Positions 11,596 through 20,275 of a stretch of DNA of 57,998 bases are shown in pieces (the first letter of the stretch is position 1; every line of letters starts with the position of its first letter). Under the pieces are notes generated by a model. That model saw nothing but the letters and a program-made list of their open reading frames with translations, ran no database searches and was not told the origin of the DNA. Source of the stretch: Actinomycetota bacterium (GTDB lineage Bacteria; Actinomycetota; Actinomycetes; Actinomycetales; Microbacteriaceae). The stretch spans positions 1-57,998 of the forward strand of contig JARXAN010000035.1 in assembly GCA_029865895.1 (NCBI GenBank). The letters run 5' to 3'. Both the position numbers and the translations under genes were made by a program.

Positions 11596-12510
11596 TTAGA
11601 CGCCTGATCCAGACTGCACCTCAACACTAGCACCTTTGAAATCAACCGCAAGTGAAAGTGGCTTCCAAGTTGGAAACTCACGCTCCACGAACGCCACGGC
11701 CGCAACTCGCTTGGCTGGGTCATCTTCTAGAACCAGCACCGAAGGACCGGCTCCGGAGACCACGGCTGGGTGACCCTGAGCGCGAAGCTGTTCGATAAGT
11801 CTGCTGGTCTCTGGCATGGCGCTGGCACGGTAGTTCTGGTGCAGGCGATCCTCGGTGGCAGCAAACATTAGTTCCGGGCTCTGGGTTAGCGCCGCCACCA
11901 AAAGTGCAGAACGCGAGACATTGAAAACAGCATCGGTGTGTGGCACCGACTCTGGCTGCAGGCTTCTAGCCAGCTTGGTGGACATCTGGTTTGGCGGTAC
12001 CAAAACCAAAGGTGAGACACCGCGGTGCACGGTTAGCTTCTTGTGGTGCGGACCAGTCTCGTCCTTCCAGGCGATGGTCAACCCACCAAAGAGTGCTGGC
12101 GCAACATTGTCCGGGTGGCCTTCAAGTTCGGTTGCAAAGTCCAAAAGCTGCTGTTCGGTGAGCATGATTTCTGGCTGCAGTAACCCAGCCGCCAACATAA
12201 CGCCGCCGGAAACCGCGGCTCCGGAGGACCCCATGCCGCGACCGTGTGGAATGTTGTTGTGACAGGTGATGCGAAGTGGTGGGACAGTCTTTTTGAACTT
12301 GGCAAAGACAAAAGCGATGGTGGAGTAGATCAGGTTGCTCGAATCAAGAGCAATGTCCTTCTCCCCCTCGCCGATGACGGAAATCTCTAAGCCGCTGGCG
12401 ATGACCTCTGCGGAGTAGTTGTCGTAAAAACTAAGCGCCATGCCTAAGGTGTCAAACCCAGGGCCGAGGTTCGCGCTGGTCGCGGGGATCTTTACCGAAA
12501 CCTTGGTCAT
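11596..12510 (-). CDS. thrB: homoserine kinase
   Basis: ThrB phosphorylates L-homoserine, the step before threonine synthase. It is a GHMP-family kinase of 304 residues. N-terminal KIPATSANLGPGFDTLG (about 7-23) and the glycine-rich ATP loop PHGRGMGSSGAAVSGG (about 88-103) are clear. The C-terminal VVSGAGPSVLVL motif is also present. The ATG overlaps the thrC stop (ATGA type) with GGAG 8 bases upstream, so thrC and thrB are coupled. Confidence 0.96.
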   Translation of the reverse strand: MTKVSVKIPATSANLGPGFDTLGMALSFYDNYSAEVIASGLEISVIGEGEKDIALDSSNLIYSTIAFVFAKFKKTVPPLRITCHNNIPHGRGMGSSGAAVSGGVMLAAGLLQPEIMLTEQQLLDFATELEGHPDNVAPALFGGLTIAWKDETGPHHKKLTVHRGVSPLVLVPPNQMSTKLARSLQPESVPHTDAVFNVSRSALLVAALTQSPELMFAATEDRLHQNYRASAMPETSRLIEQLRAQGHPAVVSGAGPSVLVLEDDPAKRVAAVAFVEREFPTWKPLSLAVDFKGASVEVQSGSGV

Positions 12511-13589
12511 TTGTTTTTCTCCAAGCCCAATAGACCTGCGACCGAGTCTGCGGTTGCGGTTACCTTCTTTGGCTTAATCTGGCGACCACGCTCATCCTTC
12601 AGTGCCCAGTCCGGGTCTTTCAAGCCGTGACCGGTAACGGTCACGACGATGGAATCGACCTTTGGAAGTTCGCCCTTTAGCTTGGCCTGCAATAGCCCAG
12701 CTGCACCAGTTGCGCTGGATGGTTCCACGAATACTCCGGCCTCCTGAGACAGGAAGCGGTGCATCCACAAAATGTCCTTGTCGCTGACCGCACCAAAGGC
12801 ACCGTTGGTGTCCGCTTTGGCGGCTTGTGCCAGATCCCAGGAAGCTGGGTTACCAATGCGGATGGCGGTTGCGATGGTGTCCGGCTTAGTAACCGGCCTA
12901 CCGACAATAAATGGTGCCGAGCCAGCAGCCTGGATGCCATAGAGCATCGGTAGCTTTTGAATGCGTCCGGCGTCACGGTCCTCGCGGTATCCTAGGTGGT
13001 AAGCCGAGATGTTTCCGGCGTTACCAAGTGGCATGGCGTGCAAATCCGGCGCGAAACCAAGAGCATCAAAGACCTCAAAGGCAGCGGTCTTCTGACCCTG
13101 CAGGCGATCTGGGTTTACCGAGTTCACCAAGAACACCGGGTAGCTCTCGCTTAGTTCGCGTGCGAGTCTCAGACAGTCATCAAAGTTGCCACGAACCTGC
13201 AGAATCTGCGCCTTGTGGGCAACAGCCTGGGACAGCTTGCCCCAGGAAATCTTGCCGGCTGGAACCAAAACCACCGACTGCATGCCGCCGGCAACCGCAT
13301 AGGCAGCAGCCGCAGCCGATGTGTTGCCGGTTGATGCCGCGATTACGGCCTTCGCGCCTTTTCCTTTGGCCTTGGAAACCGCGGTGGTCATGCCGCGGTC
13401 CTTGAAGGATCCGGTTGGGTTCATGCCCTCAAACTTCAGGTGAACACTGCCAACATCCAAGAGTTTTGCGAGCGCCGGTGCCTCGATCAATGGGGTTCCG
13501 CCCTCACCCAAGGTCACAATTGGGTCATCCTGGGTAAATGGAAGTCGGTCGAAGTATTCGCGGATTACGCCGCGCCACTGGTGAGCCAT
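12507..13589 (-). CDS. thrC: threonine synthase
   Basis: This PLP enzyme converts O-phosphohomoserine to threonine. It has 360 residues, the short class common in actinobacteria. The PLP lysine is in NPTGSFKDRGMT (about 57-68), and the phosphate loop is GNTSAAAAAYA (about 88-98). It overlaps hom by one base (TAATG) and thrB by four bases, giving a tight hom-thrC-thrB operon for threonine synthesis. Confidence 0.96.
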   Translation of the reverse strand: MAHQWRGVIREYFDRLPFTQDDPIVTLGEGGTPLIEAPALAKLLDVGSVHLKFEGMNPTGSFKDRGMTTAVSKAKGKGAKAVIAASTGNTSAAAAAYAVAGGMQSVVLVPAGKISWGKLSQAVAHKAQILQVRGNFDDCLRLARELSESYPVFLVNSVNPDRLQGQKTAAFEVFDALGFAPDLHAMPLGNAGNISAYHLGYREDRDAGRIQKLPMLYGIQAAGSAPFIVGRPVTKPDTIATAIRIGNPASWDLAQAAKADTNGAFGAVSDKDILWMHRFLSQEAGVFVEPSSATGAAGLLQAKLKGELPKVDSIVVTVTGHGLKDPDWALKDERGRQIKPKKVTATADSVAGLLGLEKNK

Positions 13590-14899
13590 TAGATTCCCTC
13601 CACTCGGATAACCGAGTTCACTTTCTGAACTGCAGCGTTGCCTCGCAGATCCTCGACAACCGACTCAAGTTCGCCCTCACCTGCGGCGTGGGTCATGATG
13701 GTCAAAAGCGCGCCGGTGTTCTGACCCGCGGCATTCTGATCTACGGTTTCAACGCTAACGCCATGCTGAGCAAATACCGTGGCAACCGAAGCCAAAACTC
13801 CAGGAAGGTCATTCACCTGCAGGGTGATCTGGAACCTGGTGGTAACCGACTGCACCGGCAGGATGTCTAGGTTGGCGTGAACCGAATCTGCGATGCCCGG
13901 GCCTCCTGCAAGGTGACGCTTAGCGGCACCCACTAGGTCTCCCAAGACCGCCGATGCGGTCTCCGGTCCGCCAGCGCCAGCGCCGTAGAACATAAGCCTT
14001 CCGGCGCTCTCGGCCTCAATGAACACCGCGTTGTATGCACCGCGAACCGCAGCCAGTGGGTGATCATCCGGGATCAAGGTCGGGTGAACTCTTGCGACGA
14101 TGCCCTCAGGGTGGCCATCGGCTGCTGGCACTCGCTCGCAAATTGCCAATAGCTTCACGGCGTAACCAGCCTCACGGGCAGTCTCGATCTGCAGCGCAGT
14201 CACCTCTGAGATTCCCTCGCGATACACGCTCTCAACCGGCATCTCGGTGTGGAACGCGAGCGAGGCCAAGATGGCGGCCTTACTAGCGGCGTCATAACCT
14301 TCAACATCTGCGGTTGGGTCTGCCTCGGCGTAGCCAAGCTGCTGAGCCTCGGCCAGGGCATCCGCAAAGCTTGCTCCGGTGGAATCCATTCGATCCAGGA
14401 TGAAGTTTGTGGTGCCGTTGACAATACCCATCACCTTGTTTACCTTGTCACCGGCAAGCGACTCGCGCAGTGGGCGAATGATTGGAATTGCACCACCGAC
14501 CGCGGCCTCAAAGTAAAGCTGTGCACCAAGTTGTTCAGCGAGGTCAAACAGCTCGGTTCCGTGGGCTGCGATAAGTGCCTTGTTGGCCGTGATCACATCG
14601 GCGCCGGAGTTCAGGGCCAGGCTGATGTAGCTCTTGGCAGGCTCGATGCCGCCGATGAGTTCAATCACAATGTCCGCGGCCTTGATTAGAGATTCGGCGT
14701 CGAGAGTGAGTAGTTCCTTAGGCAGGTTGCCATTTCTTGCGGAGTCGAGGTTGCGAACTGCAATGCCAACCAACTCAAGGTCAGCACCGACTCGCTGGGC
14801 TAGTTCGTGACGATTCTCAATTAGCAACCTTGCCACCTGGGAGCCGACCGAGCCAGCGCCTAGCAGGGCGATTCGAATTGGGCGATAAGCGATTTCCAT
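13589..14899 (-). CDS. hom: homoserine dehydrogenase
   Basis: It reduces aspartate semialdehyde to homoserine with NAD(P)H, committing carbon to threonine, methionine and isoleucine. It has 436 residues: NAD(P)-binding GAGSVGSQVARLL at about 15-27, the signature AEADPTADVEGYDAASK at about 192-208, and a C-terminal ACT domain from about 355 (QVNDLPGVLASVATVFAQHGVS region) that in this family mediates threonine feedback. It follows lysA after 2 bases. Normal length and all domains are present. Confidence 0.96.
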   Translation of the reverse strand: MEIAYRPIRIALLGAGSVGSQVARLLIENRHELAQRVGADLELVGIAVRNLDSARNGNLPKELLTLDAESLIKAADIVIELIGGIEPAKSYISLALNSGADVITANKALIAAHGTELFDLAEQLGAQLYFEAAVGGAIPIIRPLRESLAGDKVNKVMGIVNGTTNFILDRMDSTGASFADALAEAQQLGYAEADPTADVEGYDAASKAAILASLAFHTEMPVESVYREGISEVTALQIETAREAGYAVKLLAICERVPAADGHPEGIVARVHPTLIPDDHPLAAVRGAYNAVFIEAESAGRLMFYGAGAGGPETASAVLGDLVGAAKRHLAGGPGIADSVHANLDILPVQSVTTRFQITLQVNDLPGVLASVATVFAQHGVSVETVDQNAAGQNTGALLTIMTHAAGEGELESVVEDLRGNAAVQKVNSVIRVEGI

Positions 14900-14901
14900 G
14901 G

Positions 14902-16305
14902 CTATGCCTTTCCATTACCAATGCCGGCATCGCGGCTTAGTAGGTCATTCTCTGTTTCAGCCCTAATCAACAGCGAGCTCTTACCGGATTTGACGGCAAC
15001 CATCGCTGGTCGGGTTAGGAAGTTGTAGTTAGAAGAAAGCGAGAAGCAGTATGCGCCGGTTGCCGCAACTGCCAAAACATCGTTCACCGAGATATCTGAC
15101 GGTAGGTAGTCGTGACGAACCACGATGTCCCCGGACTCGCAGTGCTTGCCAACAACGCGAGCCAAAGCTGGCGTTGCCGAGGTCACCCTAGATGCGATCA
15201 TTGCCGAATATTCTGCTTGGTAGAGTGCCGGGCGAGCGTTATCGCTCATACCGCCATCGACACTCACATACTTACGAGTGGCACCCATCCCCTGCTCGGA
15301 GACAGTGACGTCTTTAATGGTGCCCACCGAGTAGAGCGTGATGCCGGCAGGTCCCGAAATAATTCGACCAGGCTCAAAGGCAAGCTTTGGAATCGCGATG
15401 CCCAAAGCGGCGCACTTGGCGGCAACCGCCTGCATGATTCTGCCCGCCATATCCTCAATGCCCAGTGGCTTATCGGCTTCGGTATATGCGATTCCAAATC
15501 CGCCACCGAGATTGAGCTCTGGAACATCACCGGACTTTAGAAGCTGGGCGTGGACATCCAGGAGGCGCTCGGCTGCAGCAACAAAACCATCCACCACAAA
15601 AATCTGTGATCCGATGTGAGAGTGCAGTCCCAAAAAGCGCAGGTGACTGTGAGAGCGAATCTTGGCTACCAGCTCTGGCACATCGGTTAGCGCAACGCCA
15701 AACTTCTGGTCTTCTCTTGCGGTAGCCAGGTGCTCGTGGGTGTGGGCATGCACGCCAGAATTTACGCGAAGTCGAACCGCTTGGTTTTTACCCTGGGCCA
15801 GCGCGACTGCCGCAATTCTTTCGATCTCAAGTTCTGAGTCAATAACAATGGCACCGATATCAGATGCGATGGCCTTGCTGATTTCCACCAAAGACTTGTT
15901 GTTTCCGTGTAAGCCAAGTCGCTCACCCTTTGCACCGGCAGCAAGCGCAACCGCCAATTCGCCACCGGTGGAAACATCCACCGACAGTCCTGCGTCAATC
16001 ACCCAGCGCACCACATCTGAGGTCAATAGCGACTTGGATGCGTAGTAGAGCTTTGCTGTGGTTCCAATCTTGTTGGCGGCATCGCTAAAGGCACGCTTTA
16101 TAGACAGCAGCCTGGTCTCAAAATCTTCTTGGTCGACCACATACAGGGGTGAGCCATACTGGCGCATTAGCGCAGAGACTGAGACGTCACCGATGGTGAG
16201 TTCGCCATAGCTGTTTCGCTTTGCGGTTCTCGGCCAGATACGTGCATCGATGGCATTGAGATCTGCCGGCACATTTAGCCACTCGGGAGCTAGCGGATTC
16301 TTCAC
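14902..16305 (-). CDS. lysA: diaminopimelate decarboxylase
   Basis: This PLP enzyme makes L-lysine from meso-diaminopimelate. It has 467 residues in a fold-type III barrel. The PLP lysine is in LYYASKSLL (about 86-94), the glycine-rich phosphate site is LNLGGGFGIAYT (about 265-276), and the substrate Cys is near GKHCESGDI (about 387-395). The start is GTG at 16305, 2 bases after the argS stop. The dapD and dapE genes of the same pathway are at the other end of the window. Confidence 0.96.
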   Translation of the reverse strand: MKNPLAPEWLNVPADLNAIDARIWPRTAKRNSYGELTIGDVSVSALMRQYGSPLYVVDQEDFETRLLSIKRAFSDAANKIGTTAKLYYASKSLLTSDVVRWVIDAGLSVDVSTGGELAVALAAGAKGERLGLHGNNKSLVEISKAIASDIGAIVIDSELEIERIAAVALAQGKNQAVRLRVNSGVHAHTHEHLATAREDQKFGVALTDVPELVAKIRSHSHLRFLGLHSHIGSQIFVVDGFVAAAERLLDVHAQLLKSGDVPELNLGGGFGIAYTEADKPLGIEDMAGRIMQAVAAKCAALGIAIPKLAFEPGRIISGPAGITLYSVGTIKDVTVSEQGMGATRKYVSVDGGMSDNARPALYQAEYSAMIASRVTSATPALARVVGKHCESGDIVVRHDYLPSDISVNDVLAVAATGAYCFSLSSNYNFLTRPAMVAVKSGKSSLLIRAETENDLLSRDAGIGNGKA

Positions 16306-16307
16306 TG

Positions 16308-17963
16308 CTACATCCTCTCCGGTGCTGAGACGCCGAGTAGCGACAATCCATTAGCTAGAACAACACTGGCCGCATTGTTCAGCCACAGCCTGGTGCGGTG
16401 CACAGTCTCGACCTCGCCGCCACCCAGTGGGGTTACGCGACAGTTGTCATACCAGCGGTGATAGCTACCCGCCACAACTTCGATGTATCTTGCGATGCGG
16501 TGCGGCTCTCTGAACTGGGCTGCCTGCTGAATCACCCTTGGGAACTCACTGAGGTTTGCCAACAGCTCTGCTTCCGACTCGTGGCTCAGTAGCGCAGGCT
16601 CGAACTCAGAATCGTCAACATTCAAAGATGCGGCATTCTTGGCAACCTGCTTGGTGCGAGCGTGTGCGTACTGCACGTAGAAAACCGGATTGTCATTGGT
16701 CTTCTTTGTCAGTTGCTCTAGATCCACATCCAGCGAGGAGTTGATGGACGAGCGGGCTAAGGCGTAGCGTGCGGCATCAACACCGACCACATCAACCAGA
16801 TCCTCCATGGTCACTACGGTGCCAGCGCGCTTGGACATGCGGACTGGCTCACCACCACGAACGAGGTTCACCATTTGGCCGATAAGAATTTCCATATTCT
16901 CGCCTGGCTTGTCGCCAAAAGCCGAACACAGTGCCATCATGCGCGGTACGTAACCGTGGTGGTCGGCACCGAGCATATAGATGCAGCGATCGAATCCCCT
17001 GGAGCGCTTGTCCTGGTAGTAGGCAATGTCGCCAGCGATGTAGGCGGCATCGCCATCGCTTTTAATGATCACTCGATCGCGATCATCGCCAAATTCGGTG
17101 GAGCGAAGCCAAATCGCACCATCTTCTTCGAAGATGTGACCCATTTCACGCAGGCGCTCAATTGAACGCTCGACGGCCTTGGACTCATAGAGCGAATTCT
17201 CATGGAAGTAGACATCGAAGTCGACGCCAAATTCGTGCAGTGACTCTCTGATCTGCTGGAACATCAGCTCAACGCCGGCAGCGCGGAATTTCTCTTGGGC
17301 ATCTAAATCCGGCAAAGCCAAAATGTCTTCCGCGGTCTCAGCCAAAACACGAGCGGCGATCTCATGGATATATGCACCCGCGTAGCCATCCTCTGGGGCG
17401 GGTTCATTTTTGGCAGCCGCAAGCAGCGATCTTGCGAAGCGATCGATTTGAGCTCCGTGATCATTGAAGTAGTACTCGCGAGTCACCTCAGCACCGACAA
17501 ATTCAAACAGTCTCGCTAGCGAGTCTCCAACCGCCGCCCAACGGGTTCCACCGAGGTGAATTGGTCCGGTTGGATTAGCTGAAACAAATTCAAGATTGAG
17601 CTTTACACCCTGATACTCAACTCCGCGACCGTAATCAGAGCCAGCGGCGACAATCTCACGAGCTAGTTCACCAGCTGCCGAATTTGAGACAAAGAGATTT
17701 ATAAATCCAGGACCCGCAATCTCGACCTTCTCGATACCTGCGCTCTTTTGGAGTTCTGAAGCCAAAAGTTCTGCGAAGTCTCGAGGCTTCAAACCTGCCT
17801 TGGCGCTAAGTTGCATCGCGACGTTCGTTGCCCAGTCTCCGTGCTCACGGTTCTTTGGACGCTCGACCACAACCTCACTGGGAACTTCCATTTCCAAGGA
17901 GCCAGCAGCAACCAGCGCGCGCAATGCGGCAACAATGGCTTCCGATAGCTGGTTGGGAGTCAC
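16308..17963 (-). CDS. argS: arginyl-tRNA synthetase
   Basis: This class I synthetase charges tRNA-Arg. I place the start at GTG 17963 ([17 protein letters not shown]), giving 551 residues, the usual family length. The open frame continues 77 codons further upstream, but that part has no family resemblance. Motifs are the HIGH-like [12 protein letters not shown] (about 141-152) and the KMSK-like [16 protein letters not shown] ribosome-binding site lies about 13 bases upstream. A tRNA-Arg gene faces away from it 205 bases upstream. It leads the lysA-hom-thrC-thrB string. Confidence 0.95.
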   Translation of the reverse strand: MTPNQLSEAIVAALRALVAAGSLEMEVPSEVVVERPKNREHGDWATNVAMQLSAKAGLKPRDFAELLASELQKSAGIEKVEIAGPGFINLFVSNSAAGELAREIVAAGSDYGRGVEYQGVKLNLEFVSANPTGPIHLGGTRWAAVGDSLARLFEFVGAEVTREYYFNDHGAQIDRFARSLLAAAKNEPAPEDGYAGAYIHEIAARVLAETAEDILALPDLDAQEKFRAAGVELMFQQIRESLHEFGVDFDVYFHENSLYESKAVERSIERLREMGHIFEEDGAIWLRSTEFGDDRDRVIIKSDGDAAYIAGDIAYYQDKRSRGFDRCIYMLGADHHGYVPRMMALCSAFGDKPGENMEILIGQMVNLVRGGEPVRMSKRAGTVVTMEDLVDVVGVDAARYALARSSINSSLDVDLEQLTKKTNDNPVFYVQYAHARTKQVAKNAASLNVDDSEFEPALLSHESEAELLANLSEFPRVIQQAAQFREPHRIARYIEVVAGSYHRWYDNCRVTPLGGGEVETVHRTRLWLNNAASVVLANGLSLLGVSAPERM

Positions 17964-18023
17964 TTGGGACCTGATTCCTTCGGGTATGGCAACCGACGAG
18001 ATTGATTTCAGCGGTGAACCTAA

Positions 18024-18029
18024 ATCATA
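18024..18029 (-). promoter_or_regulatory. candidate -10 element for argS
   Basis: The minus strand reads TATGAT, five of six matches to the sigma-70 consensus, about 60 bases before the argS GTG. No convincing -35 is visible. It fits a leader of about 50 bases for the argS-lysA-hom-thr transcript. Confidence 0.4.
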
Positions 18030-18149
18030 CCCGTGCAAGGCCTTGGAATCGAAGAGAGCTTTCGCCAAAGCACCGAAATACCTCGAACTCAAAACCGAGA
18101 AATCAAGTCCGGTCAAAAGTCGGTGAGGAGCTAAAAACTTTGCCGATGC

Positions 18150-18155
18150 TAGGCT
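18150..18155 (+). promoter_or_regulatory. candidate -10 element for tRNA-Arg
   Basis: TAGGCT ends 12 bases before the mature 5' end of tRNA-Arg, which would place the transcription start a few bases before the tRNA. It has the TAnnnT form seen at other promoters in this window. Confidence 0.45.
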
Positions 18156-18167
18156 AAACGAGTCCCC

Positions 18168-18239
18168 GCCCCTATAGCTCAGGGGATAGAGCACCGCCCT
18201 CCGGAGGCGGGAGCGCAGGTTCGAATCCTGCTAGGGGCG
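18168..18239 (+). tRNA. tRNA-Arg, anticodon CCG
   Basis: The cloverleaf can be drawn fully. The 7-bp acceptor is GCCCCTA with TAGGGGC, the D stem is GCTC with GAGC, the anticodon stem is CCGCC with GGCGG and loop CTCCGGA (anticodon 18201-18203), the variable loop is 4 bases, the T stem is GCAGG with CCTGC and loop TTCGAAT, and the discriminator is G. CCA is not encoded. It reads CGG codons. The 3' end lies 7 bases from the stop of the convergent sugar permease gene. Confidence 0.97.
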
Positions 18240-18246
18240 CTTTCGA

Positions 18247-19173
18247 CTAACCCTTAACCGATCCGGCTAGCAAGCCTCTTACGAAGTAGCGCTGCAGCGC
18301 AAAGAACACGATCAGCGGAACGATAATCGAAACGAAGGCACCAGCGGTCAACAGCTCCCAGCCAGAACCACGAGTTCCCACCATTTCAGCCAAACGAACC
18401 GTCATCGGTGCAACTTCCTTAGCGCCACCACCGAAGGTGAGACCGACCAGAAGGTCGTTCCAAACCCATAGGAACTGGAAGATAGCGAAGGAAGCAATCG
18501 CAGGAATCGAGAGCGGTAGCACGATCTTCGAGAACAGCGTGAACCAACCGGCTCCATCAACACGAGCCGCCTCAATCAATTCGCGAGGAATCTGACGTAG
18601 GAAGTTGTGCAGCAGGAAGATTGCCATCGGCAGACCGAAGATGGTGTGTGCGATCCAAATCGGTATGTAGGTTCCGGTGATGTCAAAGTCAGGGATGATC
18701 GTGACTTCACCGATAACCAGACCCTTAGCAAAAAGCTGCAACAGCGGCACCAGGGCTAGCTGGAGCGGAATCACCTGAAGGGCAAAGATCGAGAAGAAGA
18801 TGAAGTCTCTTCCCTTGAATTCAAACCAGGCCAACGAGTAAGCCGCAAATACCGCGAGTGTGATTGGGAAAATCACAGCTGGCAAGGTAACTGCTAGCGA
18901 GTTGAAGAAGAACTGGTAAAGCGGAGGATTAGTTGTAGTTCCCTCGAACAGCACCTGACGGTAGTTCTCGAAGGAGACGTTTGGCTGCACGAAGAACATC
19001 CACCAACCTGAGGTGTTGATGTCCTGCTCCGGGCGGATAGACGAAACGAGCAGACCAAAGGTAGGGATGGTCCACAAAATCGCAATAACCCAGGCTGCAA
19101 AGGCTGCCCATGGCGATGAGAAGACGTTCTTAGCCTTGTTCTTCACCCTGGTCTTGTTGATTAGAGAGGTCAT
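18247..19173 (-). CDS. carbohydrate ABC transporter permease (MalG type)
   Basis: This is a 308-residue inner-membrane permease with six predicted helices. The EAA motif that contacts the ATPase is seen in ELIEAARVDGAGWFTLFSKIVLPLSIP (about 194-220; EAA---G---------I-LP pattern). It is the last gene of the cluster solute-binding protein, MalF-type permease, MalG-type permease. It overlaps the upstream permease gene by one base. No ATP-binding subunit is encoded nearby, so a shared MsiK-type ATPase elsewhere is probable (inference). The family resembles alpha-glucoside transporters, but the substrate is not certain. Confidence 0.9.
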   Translation of the reverse strand: MTSLINKTRVKNKAKNVFSSPWAAFAAWVIAILWTIPTFGLLVSSIRPEQDINTSGWWMFFVQPNVSFENYRQVLFEGTTTNPPLYQFFFNSLAVTLPAVIFPITLAVFAAYSLAWFEFKGRDFIFFSIFALQVIPLQLALVPLLQLFAKGLVIGEVTIIPDFDITGTYIPIWIAHTIFGLPMAIFLLHNFLRQIPRELIEAARVDGAGWFTLFSKIVLPLSIPAIASFAIFQFLWVWNDLLVGLTFGGGAKEVAPMTVRLAEMVGTRGSGWELLTAGAFVSIIVPLIVFFALQRYFVRGLLAGSVKG

Positions 19174-20183
19174 TATCTTTCCGTCCTCTCGAGGCGAAGT
19201 TGGCGAATGTTGTAGATGATGATCGGAACGATGGCCACGAACAAAATCATCGCCAGAGCAGAACCCTGACCATAGTTCATCTGCCTAAAGGCCTGGGAGT
19301 ACATCTCATTGGCGATGACGTTGGTCTGGAAGTTTCCGCCGGTCATAGTTCTAACAATGTCGAAGACCTTCAGGGTTCCGATTGTGATGGTGGTTAGCAC
19401 CACAACGATGGTGGCACGGATCATCGGAACCGAAACCAGGTAGAAGCGCTTCCATGGAGTAGCTCCGTCAAGCATGGCGGCTTCGACCACCTCATCTGGG
19501 ACATTCTTCAATGCGGCAGATAGCACCACCATTGCAAAACCAGTTTGAATCCAGATCATGACCACGATTAGCAAGAAGGTGTTAAGCGGTGCTTCCAAAA
19601 GCCAGTTTGGTGGAGTCAATCCAAGACCCTTGAAGATTGCGGATAGCAAACCGATATCCGGCTTGTCTTCACGAGGTTGGTAGTTGTAAACAAACTTCCA
19701 GATCACACCGGCACCCACGAATGAGATAGCCATCGGCATGAAGATCAGAGACTTGATAGCGGCTGGACGCTTCATGCGGTCAGTCATGTAGGCGATTGCC
19801 AGACCGATTACGGTGGAAAGAACAGGGGCAGTAACGACCCAGATCGCGGTGTTTGCAAGCACCACAGTGATCTCGGGGATTGTGAAGGCCCAGATGTAGT
19901 TCTCGAAGCCCACGAACTGCTCGGCCTCTTTGTCCATGAAGGACAGAATTAGGGTGCGAATTGCCGGGTAAATCAAACCGACAACCAAAAGCAAAATTGA
20001 TGGCACTAGGAAGACCAGGTACTTCAACCATTCTTGGGTCTTTACCGAGGTGCGTGAGGCAAGAAGGAAGATTAGGAAAATGACGGCACCAAAGCTCAAA
20101 AGAGCAAGTGCCAGCAGAGTGAAATTCTCCGCAATGATGTCCGCGGGGGTTTTCCTCGCCGCGTGCAGAGCAAGTGTGAACAT
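19173..20183 (-). CDS. carbohydrate ABC transporter permease (MalF type)
   Basis: This is a 336-residue membrane protein with about seven hydrophobic helices and the EAA motif in EVVEAAMLDGATPWKRFYLVSVPMI (about 235-259). It pairs with the downstream MalG-type permease to form the channel. A 92-base gap with a strong hairpin separates it from the binding-protein gene. Directly before the ATG is TAGGATTCGGTC. This can be read either as an AGGA ribosome-binding site or as a -10 element at the leaderless distance, so a second promoter here is possible. Confidence 0.9.
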   Translation of the reverse strand: MFTLALHAARKTPADIIAENFTLLALALLSFGAVIFLIFLLASRTSVKTQEWLKYLVFLVPSILLLVVGLIYPAIRTLILSFMDKEAEQFVGFENYIWAFTIPEITVVLANTAIWVVTAPVLSTVIGLAIAYMTDRMKRPAAIKSLIFMPMAISFVGAGVIWKFVYNYQPREDKPDIGLLSAIFKGLGLTPPNWLLEAPLNTFLLIVVMIWIQTGFAMVVLSAALKNVPDEVVEAAMLDGATPWKRFYLVSVPMIRATIVVVLTTITIGTLKVFDIVRTMTGGNFQTNVIANEMYSQAFRQMNYGQGSALAMILFVAIVPIIIYNIRQLRLERTER

Positions 20184-20212
20184 GACCGAATCCTAACAAC
20201 CTTTATGAGAGA

Positions 20213-20244
20213 GCTGTGGGGCCTGCATACGCAGACCCCACAGC
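20213..20244 (-). repeat. strong intercistronic hairpin between binding protein and permeases
   Basis: The inverted repeat has arms GCTGTGGGG and CCCCACAGC (9 perfect pairs), then one mismatch, then an inner CTGC-ATAC-GCAG stem of 4 pairs. It lies between the stop of the binding-protein gene and the permease start. It is not followed by a U-run on the minus strand. It therefore looks like an mRNA-stabilising or attenuating hairpin that keeps binding-protein mRNA above permease mRNA, as known for malE-malF type operons. The role is inferred. Confidence 0.7.
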
Positions 20245-20275
20245 CTCGTTTAGCTATTTGTAACTGTGTGGCTTA

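Noticed and set aside
17964-18194. N-terminal extension of the argS frame running into tRNA-Arg
   Set aside because: The extra 77 codons overlap the tRNA gene and have no synthetase similarity; GTG 17963 gives the normal length.
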